A stretch of 64,000 bases of DNA from Xanthomonas campestris pv. badrii (GTDB taxonomy: Bacteria; Pseudomonadota; Gammaproteobacteria; Xanthomonadales; Xanthomonadaceae): positions 2,604,001-2,668,000 of the forward strand of contig NZ_CP051651.1 in assembly GCF_012848175.1 (NCBI RefSeq). Direction: 5' to 3'. Positions within the stretch are counted from its first letter, which is position 1. The number at the start of each line of letters is the position of its first letter. This document shows, piece after piece, positions 37,392-46,604 of this stretch. A program made the position numbers and the translations under genes. The notes below the pieces were generated by a model. The model made no database searches. It had not been told where the DNA came from and was given only the letters and a program-made list of their open reading frames with translations.

Positions 37392-38765
37392 CTAGACCAT
37401 TTGCAGGTTCAACGCGCGGCCTGGCTGCACCGCACGATCCGACGGCAGCGCATCGCCAAACAGGTCGTGCTCGTCGCTGTCGGTGATCTCCACATCGACC
37501 AGGTCGCCGACCTTCAGGCCAAGCTCGCCGCCGTTCTGGATATGCACCAGGCCATCGATCTCCGGCGCATCGGCGCGCGAACGCGCCACGGCGATGTCGT
37601 CTTCGATCAGGTCGACCAGGCATTGCTGCACGCTGCCGATCTTGGCTTCCAGCCGCGCGGCGGAAATCTCCGCCTGCCTGGCCATGAAGCGCGCCAGCCG
37701 CTCCTGCTTCACCTCCTCCGGCACCGGATCCGGCAGCGCATTGGCACTGGCGCCATCCACCGGCGAATACGCGAACGCGCCGACGCGATCCAGCTGTGCG
37801 TGATCCAGGAACTCCAGCAGCGATTCGAACTCGGCATCGGTCTCGCCAGGGAAGCCGACGATAAAGGTCGAGCGCACGGTGATCTCCGGGCACATCGCCT
37901 TCCAGCGCTGCACGCGCTCCAGCGTCTTTTCCACCGCGCCTGGGCGCTTCATCAACTTCAGGATGCGCGGGCTGGCGTGCTGGAACGGGATATCCAGATA
38001 CGGCAGCAGCTTGCCTTCGGCCATCAGCGGGATCACGTCGTCCACGTGCGGGTACGGGTAGACGTAATGCAGGCGCGTCCACACGCCCAGTTCCGACAGG
38101 CCTTCGCACAACGCCTTCATGCGGGTCTGGTACATGCGGTCGCGCCACGGGCGCTCGGCGTACTTAAGATCCACGCCGTAGGCAGAGGTGTCCTGCGACA
38201 CCACCAGCAGTTCCTTGACCCCGCCACGCACCAGCCGCTCGGCCTCGCGCAGCACCTCGTCCACCGGGCGCGAAGCAAGGTCCCCGCGCATCGAGGGAAT
38301 GATGCAGAAGCTGCAACGGTGGTTGCAGCCCTCTGAAATCTTCAGGTAAGCGTAATGCCGCGGGGTCAGCTTGATGCCGTAGTCGGGCACCAGATCCACG
38401 AACGGGTCATGACGCGGCGGCAGCGCCGCGTGCACCGCTTCCATCACGCTCTGGTAGTCCTGCGGGCCGGACACCGCCAGCACCTGCGGGTAGGCCTCGC
38501 GAATCCGCTCCGGGCGCTTGCCCAGGCAGCCAGTGACGATCACCTTGCCGTTGGCATTCATCGCCTCGCCGATGGCGTCCAGCGATTCGGTCACCGCCGA
38601 ATCGATGAAGCCGCAGGTATTGACCACCACCACGTCGGCGGCGTCGTAGCTGGGCACGATGTCGTAGCCCTCCACGCGCAGCTGGGTGAGGATGCGTTCG
38701 GAATCGACGAGCGCCTTCGGGCAGCCAAGGCTGACGAAGCCGACTTTGGGGTTCAGCTGGGACAT
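37392..38765 (-). CDS. rimO: Ribosomal protein S12 methylthiotransferase RimO
   Basis: Encodes a 457-residue radical SAM enzyme that adds a methylthio group to an aspartate of ribosomal protein S12. The N-terminal cluster cysteines are in [18 protein letters not shown] and GCLGKR. The radical SAM CxxxCxxC is CNHRCSFC at about residue 148, and a TRAM domain ends the protein ([10 protein letters not shown]). All cluster ligands are present. It is flanked by non-coding stretches of about 200 bases on each side. Confidence 0.96.
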   Translation of the reverse strand: MSQLNPKVGFVSLGCPKALVDSERILTQLRVEGYDIVPSYDAADVVVVNTCGFIDSAVTESLDAIGEAMNANGKVIVTGCLGKRPERIREAYPQVLAVSGPQDYQSVMEAVHAALPPRHDPFVDLVPDYGIKLTPRHYAYLKISEGCNHRCSFCIIPSMRGDLASRPVDEVLREAERLVRGGVKELLVVSQDTSAYGVDLKYAERPWRDRMYQTRMKALCEGLSELGVWTRLHYVYPYPHVDDVIPLMAEGKLLPYLDIPFQHASPRILKLMKRPGAVEKTLERVQRWKAMCPEITVRSTFIVGFPGETDAEFESLLEFLDHAQLDRVGAFAYSPVDGASANALPDPVPEEVKQERLARFMARQAEISAARLEAKIGSVQQCLVDLIEDDIAVARSRADAPEIDGLVHIQNGGELGLKVGDLVDVEITDSDEHDLFGDALPSDRAVQPGRALNLQMV

Positions 38766-38947
38766 GGAAGCAGGAGCCTGGGAGTGGAGCGGCCTGGGGC
38801 CTGGGCAAAGCCAATTATAGCGGCGTGCGGGCAGCGCCCTGAACCGCCGCGCCGCCCCAGCCCTGCCGGCTTTGCGAAACCCTCACTTTTCACGATGCCG
38901 GTCCGGTCGATAATGCGCGCCTCCCTCGCTGCACATCAGGAATCCCC

Positions 38948-39610
38948 ATGGGTCACTGGACTACGCTCGACACCCCCGACGGCCAGGTCGCCGCCTGGCA
39001 CGCCACCCCCGCCTCCAGCCCGCGCGGCGGCCTGGTGGTCATCCAGGAAATCTTCGGCGTCAACGAACATATCCGCGCGGTGGCCGACGACTATGCCGCG
39101 CGCGGCTACGAGGTGCTGGCGCCGGCCTTCTTCGATCTGGAAGAAAAGGATGTGCAGCTGCCCTACGACCAGCAAAGCCTGCAGCGCGGCCTGGCACTGG
39201 CCAATGCGGTCGGCCTGGAGCGGGCTGTGGAGGTGGTGAAATCCGCCGCCACCCTGCTGACCCGCGCCGGCAAGGTGGGCACGGTGGGCTACTGCTGGGG
39301 CGGCTCGGTGGCGCTGCTGTCGGCCATCCGCCTGGGGCTGCCGTCGGTGAGCTACTACGGCGGCCGCAACACCCAGCTGCTGGACGAAACCCCCAAGGCA
39401 CCGGTGATGTTCCACTTCGGCGAGCGCGATGCCAGCATCCCGCCGGAGGCGATCCAGGCGCACCGCGAAAAACTGCCGCAGATGGAGACCTTCGTGTATC
39501 CCACCGGCCACGCCTTCAACCGCAGCATCGACCCGAACCATTACGACGCCGACAGCGCCGAGCGGGCACTGGAGCGCACGCTGGGCTTCTTCGCGGCGCA
39601 CCTGGGATGA
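38948..39610 (+). CDS. Dienelactone hydrolase family protein
   Basis: Encodes a 220-residue alpha/beta hydrolase. The catalytic triad is Cys116 (GYCWGGS), Asp161 (GERDASIP) and His188 (PTGHAFN), with the conserved Glu34 (QEIFGVN) that activates the cysteine, as in carboxymethylenebutenolidase. No chlorocatechol genes are near, so the physiological ester or lactone is unknown. Its stop overlaps the ATG of the next gene (ATGA). Confidence 0.92.
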   Translation: MGHWTTLDTPDGQVAAWHATPASSPRGGLVVIQEIFGVNEHIRAVADDYAARGYEVLAPAFFDLEEKDVQLPYDQQSLQRGLALANAVGLERAVEVVKSAATLLTRAGKVGTVGYCWGGSVALLSAIRLGLPSVSYYGGRNTQLLDETPKAPVMFHFGERDASIPPEAIQAHREKLPQMETFVYPTGHAFNRSIDPNHYDADSAERALERTLGFFAAHLG

Positions 39611-40035
39611 GCGAGCCGTCGCCGGCGGCCACCGGTTTCGAGCTAGATGCACGCCTGGCGGCCGACAGCGTGTTCGTCGCCGACGGACCGCTGTCCCAGG
39701 TGCGGCTGATGGACGACGCCCGCTTCCCCTGGCTGGTGCTGGTGCCGCGGGTGGCCGATGCCAGCGAGTGGATCGATCTGGATGGCGGCCAGCAGCGTTT
39801 ATTGCTGGCCGAAATCAACCAGCTCTCGCAGTTGCTGCGCGCCGAACCTGCGGTGAGCAAGCTCAACATCGGCGCGCTGGGCAATATCGTGCGCCAGCTG
39901 CACGTGCACCTGGTCGGCCGTCATCCCGACGATGCCGCCTGGCCGGGGCCGGTGTGGGGCAGCGGCAGTGCGCAGCGCTTCGACCCCGACGCCCTGCAAC
40001 AGCGTGTCGCTGCGTGGGCGCAGCGGCTACGATAG
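39607..40035 (+). CDS. HIT-domain protein
   Basis: Encodes a 142-residue histidine-triad fold protein. The motif is QLHVHLVGRHPDDAAWPG, which gives His-x-His but has Val where many HIT proteins have the third His. Relatives with QLHxHxxxR are typical in proteobacteria, so it may still bind nucleotides. WLVLVPRVADASEW in the first half is common to this branch. It is translationally coupled to the dienelactone hydrolase gene. Confidence 0.85.
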   Translation: MSEPSPAATGFELDARLAADSVFVADGPLSQVRLMDDARFPWLVLVPRVADASEWIDLDGGQQRLLLAEINQLSQLLRAEPAVSKLNIGALGNIVRQLHVHLVGRHPDDAAWPGPVWGSGSAQRFDPDALQQRVAAWAQRLR

Positions 40036-40063
40036 GCGCCCGTTCGCCACCTGCCTCTCTCGC

Positions 40064-40231
40064 ATGAAATCCAACGTCGTTGCCGCGCTGATCCTGATCC
40101 TCGTCGGCCTGCTGTTCCTGGCCAACAACCTGGGCTGGACCAACCTCAGTCTGGGCCGGCTGATCGCCACGTGGTGGCCTGCCGCGCTGGTCGCCTGCGG
40201 CATCGGGATGCTGTTCGGGCGCGGGAAGTAG
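40064..40231 (+). CDS. 55-residue membrane protein (LiaI/DUF5668-like)
   Basis: Encodes two transmembrane helices (about residues 5-24 and 34-51) joined by NNLGWTNLSLGRLIATWWP. The pattern NLG-x-x-x-L-x-x-G-x-LIATWWP matches the tiny DUF5668/LiaI-type domain. A paralogue with the same motif lies at 40621-40806. The gene follows the HIT gene by 28 bases. Function unknown. Confidence 0.75.
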   Translation: MKSNVVAALILILVGLLFLANNLGWTNLSLGRLIATWWPAALVACGIGMLFGRGK

Positions 40232-40239
40232 GTGGGGCT

Positions 40240-40268
40240 GGGATTCGGGAGTCGGGATTGGGGAGTCG
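40240..40268. repeat. GGGATTC/GGGAGTC heptamer repeat tract
   Basis: Four seven-base units (GGGATTC, GGGAGTC, GGGATTG, GGGAGTC) directly after the small membrane protein gene. It is the complement of the 17995 tract, so both belong to one family. Confidence 0.8.
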
Positions 40269-40330
40269 CAAAACAGTGGCGCCTAGGTGCTGATGGCTAG
40301 CGTGACCGTTCTGCGGCAGCGACATGGCGC

Positions 40331-40391
40331 CTGCCCTTCTCCCCTCGGGAGAAGGTGCCCCGCAGGGGCGGATGAGGGTACGGGCGAAGCC
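40331..40391. repeat. Palindromic repetitive element related to 14254 and 54181
   Basis: Contains the hairpin CCTTCTCCC-CTC-GGGAGAAGG (40335-40355), GCCCCGCAGGGGC, and the shared GAGGGTACGGGCGAAGC (40374-40390). The last block matches the other two members on either strand. Confidence 0.78.
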
Positions 40392-40620
40392 TCGGGCATT
40401 TACCGACGGCCAGTCTGAGCCGACACTCCCGGCCCCGCCCAACATAACCGAACACCGACAGCCCAGACCCGCATCGCCTGCCCTGATCACGCATCACCGC
40501 ACTTGAGGCGCTCACTGGCGAGACAACATGACGACTGTCATCTGCAACTGTTGACTTCCGGCACCTGATTGACGGGCGCCGCGGGCGCAGCATGGCCTCA
40601 CACCAACCGAGGATGTCGCC

Positions 40621-40806
40621 ATGAACTACCGTCTGATTCCTGCCCTGTTCCTGATCGTCCTGGGCGCGTTGTTTCTGCTGGACAACCTGGGGTTGGCGCA
40701 GTTGGATGTGGGCAACCTGATCGCGACCTGGTGGCCGGTGTTCCTGATCGCCGCCGGTGTGCGCCAATTGCTGCGCTACCGCGAGAAGGCGGCCGCGACC
40801 TGCTGA
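40621..40806 (+). CDS. 61-residue membrane protein (LiaI/DUF5668-like), paralogue of the 40064 gene
   Basis: Encodes two transmembrane helices (about 5-22 and 36-52) around DNLGLAQLDVGNLIATWWP. The alignment with the upstream paralogue is clear: both read NLG, then L-x-x-G-x-LIATWWP, then a hydrophobic helix rich in Ala/Gly. The tail is basic (LRYREKAAATC). GAGGATG lies just before the ATG. Function unknown. Confidence 0.78.
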   Translation: MNYRLIPALFLIVLGALFLLDNLGLAQLDVGNLIATWWPVFLIAAGVRQLLRYREKAAATC

Positions 40807-40828
40807 AGGCCACGGCCGCGCCAACCCG

Positions 40829-41398
40829 TCAGGTCCGCGGCAGGGTCACGCCGGTCTGGCCCTGGTACTTGCCGCCGCGATCCTTGTACGAGGTTTCGCA
40901 CACTTCGTCGGACTGGAAGAACAGCATCTGCGCCACGCCCTCGTTGGCGTAGATGCGCGCCGGCAGCGGCGTGGTGTTGCTGAATTCCAGGGTCACGTGC
41001 CCTTCCCACTCCGGCTCCAGCGGAGTCACGTTGACGATGATGCCGCAGCGCGCGTAGGTGCTCTTGCCCAGGCACACCACCAGCGTATCGCGCGGGATGC
41101 GGAAGTATTCCACCGTACGTGCCAGTGCGAAGCTGTTGGGCGGGATGATGCACACATCCGATTCGATATCGACAAAGCTGCCCGGATCGAAATGCTTCGG
41201 GTCGACAATCGTCGAGTTGATATTGGTGAAGATCTTGAATTCGCGCGAGCAGCGCACGTCGTAGCCATAGCTGGACGTGCCGAAGCTGACGATGCGCTGC
41301 CCGGCGGCATCGTGCTTGATCTGGCCGGGTTCGAACGGCTCGATCATCGCGTGCTGTTTGGCCATGCGCTTGATCCAGCGGTCGCTCTTGATGCTCAT
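40829..41398 (-). CDS. dcd: dCTP deaminase
   Basis: Encodes a 189-residue homotrimeric enzyme that deaminates dCTP to dUTP for thymidylate synthesis. Signatures are [14 protein letters not shown], the active-site stretch [24 protein letters not shown] (quoted in part: [12 protein letters not shown] and [13 protein letters not shown] with the catalytic Glu), and the C-terminal lid [10 protein letters not shown]. Length equals the family norm. It is followed upstream on the same strand by apbC with 97 bases between, a common pairing. Confidence 0.96.
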   Translation of the reverse strand: MSIKSDRWIKRMAKQHAMIEPFEPGQIKHDAAGQRIVSFGTSSYGYDVRCSREFKIFTNINSTIVDPKHFDPGSFVDIESDVCIIPPNSFALARTVEYFRIPRDTLVVCLGKSTYARCGIIVNVTPLEPEWEGHVTLEFSNTTPLPARIYANEGVAQMLFFQSDEVCETSYKDRGGKYQGQTGVTLPRT

Positions 41399-41495
41399 GC
41401 GGTGTTCCTTGAAGACGGAAGGCGGCAGGCCGGGCGGCCCGCGCGAAAGACGGCGAATTCTAGCAAGCGGCCGGCATCGACGGCCGGCCGGCGTA

Positions 41496-42347
41496 CTACA
41501 GCAGCGAGGCCGAAATCGGAATGCTGGCGCGCGGGCGCTTGCCCAGTTCCTCAGCCAGGCGCGTGGCAGCGGCCAGGTAAGCCTGCGCCGCGACCGACTC
41601 CGGCGCCGCCACCACGATCGGCCGGCCCGCATCGCCCTGTTCGCGGATACCGATCTCCAGCGGCAGCGACCCCAGCAACGGCACGCCGTACTGCGCCGCC
41701 ATGCGCTCGCCGCCGCCTTCGCCGAACAGATGCTCGCGATGCCCGCAGTTGCTGCAGGTATGCACCGCCATGTTCTCGACGATGCCCAGCACCGGCACCT
41801 CCACCTTTTCGAACATCTTCAAGGCCTTGCGCGCATCCAGCGTGGCAATGTCCTGCGGGGTGGTGACGATCACCGCTCCCGCCACCGGAATCTTCTGCGA
41901 CAGCGTCAGCTGGATGTCGCCGGTGCCCGGGGGCAGATCGATCAGCAGGTAGTCCAGATCGTCCCACAGCGTGTCGTTGAACAGCTGGGTCAAGGCGGAC
42001 GTGGCCATTGGTCCGCGCCAGATCATCGGGGTGTCCTGATCGACCAGCAGGCCGATCGACATCGCCTCGATCCCGAACGCGCGCAGCGGCTCGATCGACT
42101 TGTTGTCCGGGCTGTCCGGTCGCCCGCTCAGGCCCAGCATGGCCGGCACGCTGGGACCATAGATATCGGCATCCAGCACGCCCACGCGGGCACCTTGCCG
42201 CTGCAGGGCAAGCGCCAGGTTCACCGCAGTGGTCGACTTGCCCACCCCGCCCTTGCCCGACCCCACCGCAATCACGTTGCGAATGCGCGGATGCGGCGCC
42301 AATGCGCCCTGCACCGCATGCGCGGGAATCCTGCGTTCTGCGCTCAT
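41496..42347 (-). CDS. apbC: Iron-sulphur cluster carrier ATPase Mrp/ApbC
   Basis: Encodes a 283-residue MinD-like P-loop protein that carries [4Fe-4S] clusters. The deviant Walker A is [11 protein letters not shown], followed by [10 protein letters not shown] and [10 protein letters not shown]. The cluster-binding CxxC is in [14 protein letters not shown] near residue 205. The N-terminal MIP18-like domain of longer Mrp proteins is absent. Start [14 protein letters not shown] at 42347; the frame is open for 64 codons further without family similarity. Confidence 0.93.
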   Translation of the reverse strand: MSAERRIPAHAVQGALAPHPRIRNVIAVGSGKGGVGKSTTAVNLALALQRQGARVGVLDADIYGPSVPAMLGLSGRPDSPDNKSIEPLRAFGIEAMSIGLLVDQDTPMIWRGPMATSALTQLFNDTLWDDLDYLLIDLPPGTGDIQLTLSQKIPVAGAVIVTTPQDIATLDARKALKMFEKVEVPVLGIVENMAVHTCSNCGHREHLFGEGGGERMAAQYGVPLLGSLPLEIGIREQGDAGRPIVVAAPESVAAQAYLAAATRLAEELGKRPRASIPISASLL

Positions 42348-42602
42348 GCGCCGCCGTCCTGCGCGCCGCCGGCGCGTGGGCACGCTTGGTTTTCGATCAT
42401 CGTTGCCATTGCTTATCCAGTGTCTTCGTAGGCGGTTGCGAGGGATGACGCCCGTGGGTGCACCCGCGACGCCTCCCAGTTTACCGGCTTGAGTCCACGC
42501 CCCGCCCTCTCGGTACCGCCGCAGGCCAAAGCCGCTCATTGCCGCGTCTCGACGTATTTCGCAAATGCGGACGTGATTAAAGTGCTTGGTAAATTCGAGA
42601 CC

Positions 42603-43041
42603 TGGTTCAGCCGCTACTCAGCGAACGCAACTGATCGATCCAGTGCGCAACTGGGTCTTCCAGGACTTCCCGGCCGAGTACGAGTACGTGACCTACGTGA
42701 CCGACCCGCGCTGGCGTGCGCAATTCCAGACCAAGTACAACTGGAACGCATGGCGCGCCTCCTGGGACATGAACTATGTGGACGGCAACCTGCGCGTGAC
42801 TCCGGAGAGCTACAACAGCAACCCGGGCTCGGCCAGCCCGATCAAGAACGGCTCGTACACCTACCACAACTTCCAGTTCGGCTATCGGTTCCCCGGCTCG
42901 AAGATCGATGTCTACCTGGGCATCGACAACGCCTTCGACAAGGATCCGCCGCGCAACTACTTCGGCTCGGACTTCACTTCCGCGCTGTACGACAACGTTG
43001 GTCGGTTCTTCTATATGGGAACCACGGTCAGGTTCTGATCT
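42603..43041 (+). pseudogene. C-terminal remnant of a TonB-dependent receptor
   Basis: About 145 codons encode the last strands of an outer membrane TonB-dependent receptor: a DPRWRAQFQTKYNW strand, WRASWDMNYVDGNLRV, YTYHNFQFGYRFPGSKIDVY, then LGIDNAFDKDPPRNYFG and the terminal YDNVGRFFYMGTTVRF with C-terminal Phe. The signal, plug and most of the barrel are missing; upstream sequence shows nothing receptor-like before apbC. A strong terminator follows. It differs in type from the Oar-like receptor downstream, so it is not a duplicate of that gene's end. A nearby in-frame ATG (42586) is probably fortuitous. Confidence 0.82.
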
Positions 43042-43057
43042 GCGCATGATGGCCCTG

Positions 43058-43090
43058 GAAGAAGCCCCGCTGGTCGGGGCTTCTTCTTTT
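43058..43090 (+). terminator. Rho-independent terminator after the receptor remnant
   Basis: A perfect 12-base stem GAAGAAGCCCCG / CGGGGCTTCTTC with a five-base loop, followed by four T. It lies 17 bases past the remnant's stop, consistent with a formerly complete gene. Confidence 0.9.
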
Positions 43091-43254
43091 GTCCGGGCCC
43101 GAATGGCCTTGAGAGGCCGCATGGATGTCGACCTCAGGAAGTGCAGGATTCGCCTATTTAGTTTCAACAAAACCACAATTTTTCGTCTCATGGAGCCCGT
43201 GCTGCCACCCATACGGCAGCGGTCGCTTTCATGCAGATCGATTGCACGATGACT

Positions 43255-43288
43255 GTGCGGACTTCCGCACTTCTCGTGCGGATCGCAC
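43255..43288. promoter_or_regulatory. Tandem palindromes upstream of the Oar-like receptor, candidate operator
   Basis: GTGCGGA-CT-TCCGCAC (43255-43270) is a perfect seven-base inverted repeat. Five bases on, GTGCG-GAT-CGCAC (43276-43288) repeats the GTGCGGA half-site. They lie about 125-155 bases before the receptor ATG, a reasonable regulator position. No known site is recognised. Confidence 0.45.
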
Positions 43289-43411
43289 CTAATTTGTGAA
43301 TGAATAGCCATAACTGCTTGCGGCCAAAAGCACATTTTCATTACGTTCGAGTTAAGGCCATCCATCACCCCGATGACCGTCCCTTAACTGGTTTCACTCG
43401 AAAGGTCAGTA

Positions 43412-46400
43412 ATGAGCAAGCAATTTCGTCGCCATGTTCTCAAACGCACCGCCCTCGCCGCCGTTCTCGGCGCCTGCCTCAGCAATGGCGCGGTCTATGC
43501 ACAGAGCACCACCGGCAGCATCTACGGTAGCGCTCCCTCTGAGGCCGGTAGCACCATCGTTGTGCAGAGCGACACCGGCCTGAGCCGCACCATCACCGTC
43601 GATGCGAATGGCCGTTACAACCTCGGCTCGCTACCGGTGGGCGCCTACACCGTCATCCTCAAGCGCGGCGACCAGGTCATTGATACCCGCAAGAATGTGC
43701 AATTGCGCGTGGGCTCCGGCACCGAAGTCTCGTTCGCTGACGCCAGCGCAGCGGGCAGCAATGCCGATGCAACCACGCTCGGCGCGATCACCGTCACTGC
43801 CGCCAACGAACCCAAGATCGATGTCAGTTCCACCAGCTCGCGCTCGGTAATCACCTCCGAACAGCTGGCGACACTGCCGCTTGGCCGTAGCGCCGAAGCG
43901 ATTGCGTTGCTCGCGCCGGGCGCAATTTCCGGAAGCGGCGCCTTCAACAATGGCTCACGCTCCACTATCTCGTTCGGCGGCGCTGGCGTGACAGAAAATG
44001 CCTATTACATCAACGGCGTTAACGTCACCAATCCTTTCAACAACCTTGGCGGGCTAAGTCTTCCGTACGGCGCGATCGACCAGCAAGAAACCTATACGGG
44101 TGGCTATAGCGCGAAGTACGGCCGCTCGACCGGCGGCGTCATCAGCCAAGTGGGCAAGCGCGGCACCAACGAGTGGCATTTCGGAGCGCAGGCGGTATGG
44201 GAGCCGAAATCGCTTGCGAGCTCACGCGGCGATGCCTGGTATCCAAATAGCCAACTTCCGGCGAACTACGGTTATGAAGATGATGATCTGCCCGGTACGA
44301 TCTATCGTCGTGGTAAGGGCGACGTGCAGAACAGGACCGTTTACAGCGCATACGCAGGTGGCCCACTGATCGAAGATCGGTTGTTCATTTTCGTGGCAGG
44401 TGAATCCGACAAAGTCGACGGAGCAACCACCAATATCGCGACTGCGGCCCGCGATCAGGGACGGAGCCATTACGAAAATAGTTCGCCAAAGTTCTACGGC
44501 AAGCTGGACTGGAATATCAACGATAGCAATATCCTCGAATATACGCGCATCCAGAACAATGACAGACGCTCGGGCGTGTACAACAATTACGACTATGCGT
44601 CGTATACCGATCAGGGTCCGTCCGGGCTGTTCACCGATACGTACAAGCTGAAAGACAGTGTCGATATCCTGAAGTTTACCAGCTATATCACCGACGACCT
44701 GACCTTGAATGCGACCTGGGGACGCGACACCCAGCACAACCAGCAATGGAACCCCGGAGCGTCGGATCTTCCCAACATCGCCAATCCGACTCTGCAGGAT
44801 CCGTCAATCACTGGTGGCAGGCGCATTACCAACGGGCAAGCCACGACCTCAGTCAAAGCGAGCGATCCGATCAACAAGAGCCGCAACCTTCGGCTGGAAT
44901 TGAACTACCGCTTGGGCGACCACGACCTCACCGCTGGCGTAGACAATATGTACTTCAACGCCTACGACGAAGGTGTCTTTACTAGTGGACCGGGGTATCG
45001 TTGGATCTACGGAAGTCAGGACGATCCAAGCGAACCAATCAACGGCGCGCTTGGTGTTGGCCCATCCGGTGGCGACGGCTACTTTGTAAACCGCCGCATC
45101 CTCACGACGGTAACCAGCATGTCCGTCGAACAAAAGGCCTACTACCTTGAAGATCGTTGGCAGGTCAGCGACAACTGGCTCCTGACGCTGGGTATTCGCA
45201 ACGACAAGTTCACCAACTACAACAGCGACCACGTGGCCTATGTGGACAGCGGCGACCAGTGGGCCCCGCGCCTTGGCGCAAGTTGGGACGTCTTTGGCGA
45301 CTCTTCTTTCAAGGTGTTCGCCAACATCGGCCGCTACTATCTGGCTTTACCCAATCAGGTGGCCATCCGCGGAGCGTCCGCTTCGACATTTACAAACGAG
45401 TACTTCACCTACTCGGGGATCGATGCCAATGGTGAGCCGACCGGCTTGACTGCACTCGGCCCCGGCCCGGTGTCCTCCAATGGAGAGTATGGCCAGGCGC
45501 CCGATCCGAATTCATTCGCACCGAGCGATCTCAAGTCGCAATATCAGGACGAATTCCTGATCGGATTCGAAAAAACACTCGGCGAGAAATGGAATTCGGG
45601 CGCCAAGGTCACCTATCGCAAGCTGCAAACTGCAATCGATGACGTCTGCGATCCAGGCCGTATGTCCGATGCACTCACCGCAGCGGGGGGGGATGCCAGC
45701 AGCGTGACTATTCCGGGTTGCGTGATGTTCAACCCAGGCGAGACCAACACCTACAACCTTGCCAACAACGACGGCTCTGGCTATACCCAGCTGCGTATGT
45801 CGCAGTCCGACTGGGGCTTTACAGACAAGGCCAAGCGTAATTACGTCGCCGTGGATCTGTTTATCGAGCATCCCTTTGACGAAAAGTGGTATGGCCGCGT
45901 CGACTACACCTGGTCGCACCTGTACGGCAACACCGAAGGACAGGTGAAGTCGGATCTTGGGCAAGCAGACATTTCCAAAACCCAGGACTGGGATGCGGCG
46001 CAGTTGATGTACTACGCGGGTGGCAACCTGGCCAACGACCGTCGGCATCAGTTGAAGGCATTTGGCGCCTACCAATTCACTCCAGAGTGGCTGGCGTCTG
46101 CGACGGTGCGGGTGATGTCCGGCACGCCGAAATCCTGCCTGGGCTATTACGCAGGACCTAACGCAGAAGAGTTGAGTTACGACCCGGTCGGTTATGGGTC
46201 TTCGTATCACTACTGCTACGGGCAACCGGTTCCAACAGGCAGCGTCGGCGAGACCCCTTGGATCAAGAACCTGGATCTGGGCGTCACCTATCGGCCAGCA
46301 TTTGCCGATCACAAGCTGGCATTTGCATTGAATGTGTTTAACGTGCTCAATGACCGCTCGGTCAATCGCGTGTCCAGCACTAACGAAGTCAGCCGCCGGA

Positions 46401-46489
46401 CCGTGTCCAACATCTATGGGCTTGGCACCGAAGCTTGGAGCTATAACCAGCCGCGCTACATGCGTCTGACTGCGTCGTACGACTTTTGA
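43412..46489 (+). CDS. Oar-like TonB-dependent receptor with carboxypeptidase regulatory-like domain
   Basis: Encodes a 1025-residue outer membrane protein. A signal peptide ends near residue 30 (AVYAQS). Residues 31-110 form a carboxypeptidase regulatory-like beta sandwich (TGSIYGSAPSEAG, NGRYNLGSLPVGAYTV). The plug spans about 140-260 (TSEQLATLPLGRSAEAIALL; YYINGVNVTNPFNN), and the barrel runs to the C-terminal Phe (YMRLTASYDF). This is the OmpA-related/Oar architecture expanded in xanthomonads. The substrate is unknown. The gene is visibly lower in G+C than its neighbours. AAAGG precedes the ATG by seven bases. It is bounded by terminators on both sides, so it is monocistronic. Confidence 0.92.
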   Translation: MSKQFRRHVLKRTALAAVLGACLSNGAVYAQSTTGSIYGSAPSEAGSTIVVQSDTGLSRTITVDANGRYNLGSLPVGAYTVILKRGDQVIDTRKNVQLRVGSGTEVSFADASAAGSNADATTLGAITVTAANEPKIDVSSTSSRSVITSEQLATLPLGRSAEAIALLAPGAISGSGAFNNGSRSTISFGGAGVTENAYYINGVNVTNPFNNLGGLSLPYGAIDQQETYTGGYSAKYGRSTGGVISQVGKRGTNEWHFGAQAVWEPKSLASSRGDAWYPNSQLPANYGYEDDDLPGTIYRRGKGDVQNRTVYSAYAGGPLIEDRLFIFVAGESDKVDGATTNIATAARDQGRSHYENSSPKFYGKLDWNINDSNILEYTRIQNNDRRSGVYNNYDYASYTDQGPSGLFTDTYKLKDSVDILKFTSYITDDLTLNATWGRDTQHNQQWNPGASDLPNIANPTLQDPSITGGRRITNGQATTSVKASDPINKSRNLRLELNYRLGDHDLTAGVDNMYFNAYDEGVFTSGPGYRWIYGSQDDPSEPINGALGVGPSGGDGYFVNRRILTTVTSMSVEQKAYYLEDRWQVSDNWLLTLGIRNDKFTNYNSDHVAYVDSGDQWAPRLGASWDVFGDSSFKVFANIGRYYLALPNQVAIRGASASTFTNEYFTYSGIDANGEPTGLTALGPGPVSSNGEYGQAPDPNSFAPSDLKSQYQDEFLIGFEKTLGEKWNSGAKVTYRKLQTAIDDVCDPGRMSDALTAAGGDASSVTIPGCVMFNPGETNTYNLANNDGSGYTQLRMSQSDWGFTDKAKRNYVAVDLFIEHPFDEKWYGRVDYTWSHLYGNTEGQVKSDLGQADISKTQDWDAAQLMYYAGGNLANDRRHQLKAFGAYQFTPEWLASATVRVMSGTPKSCLGYYAGPNAEELSYDPVGYGSSYHYCYGQPVPTGSVGETPWIKNLDLGVTYRPAFADHKLAFALNVFNVLNDRSVNRVSSTNEVSRRTVSNIYGLGTEAWSYNQPRYMRLTASYDF

Positions 46490-46546
46490 TTGCACGGGTA
46501 TCGAAGGCGGCCTCGTCTCTTCGATACCGCGCTCAGCCACGCACAG

Positions 46547-46570
46547 GCCCCGGCTCGTCCGGGGCTTTTT
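46547..46570 (+). terminator. Rho-independent terminator of the Oar-like receptor gene
   Basis: Stem GCCCCGG / CCGGGGC with a five-base loop and a run of five T, starting 57 bases after the stop. Confidence 0.9.
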
Positions 46571-46604
46571 GTGCTGCCCTGACGCAGCCTGCCCTGCCCC
46601 TGCA

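Larger units (their letters stand above)
40232..40620. other. Repeat-bearing intergenic region between the two small membrane protein genes
   Basis: 389 bases with no supported gene. It carries a GATTCGG/GAGTCGG heptamer tract (40240-40268) and a palindromic element (40331-40391). The remaining 3' part before 40621 holds the promoter region of the second small gene, without clear elements. Confidence 0.65.
43039..43411. other. Intergenic region upstream of the Oar-like receptor
   Basis: 373 bases. It begins with the terminator at 43058, then an AT-richer stretch with palindromic sites at 43255-43288 and AAAGG seven bases before the receptor ATG. No open frame is supported. Confidence 0.65.
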
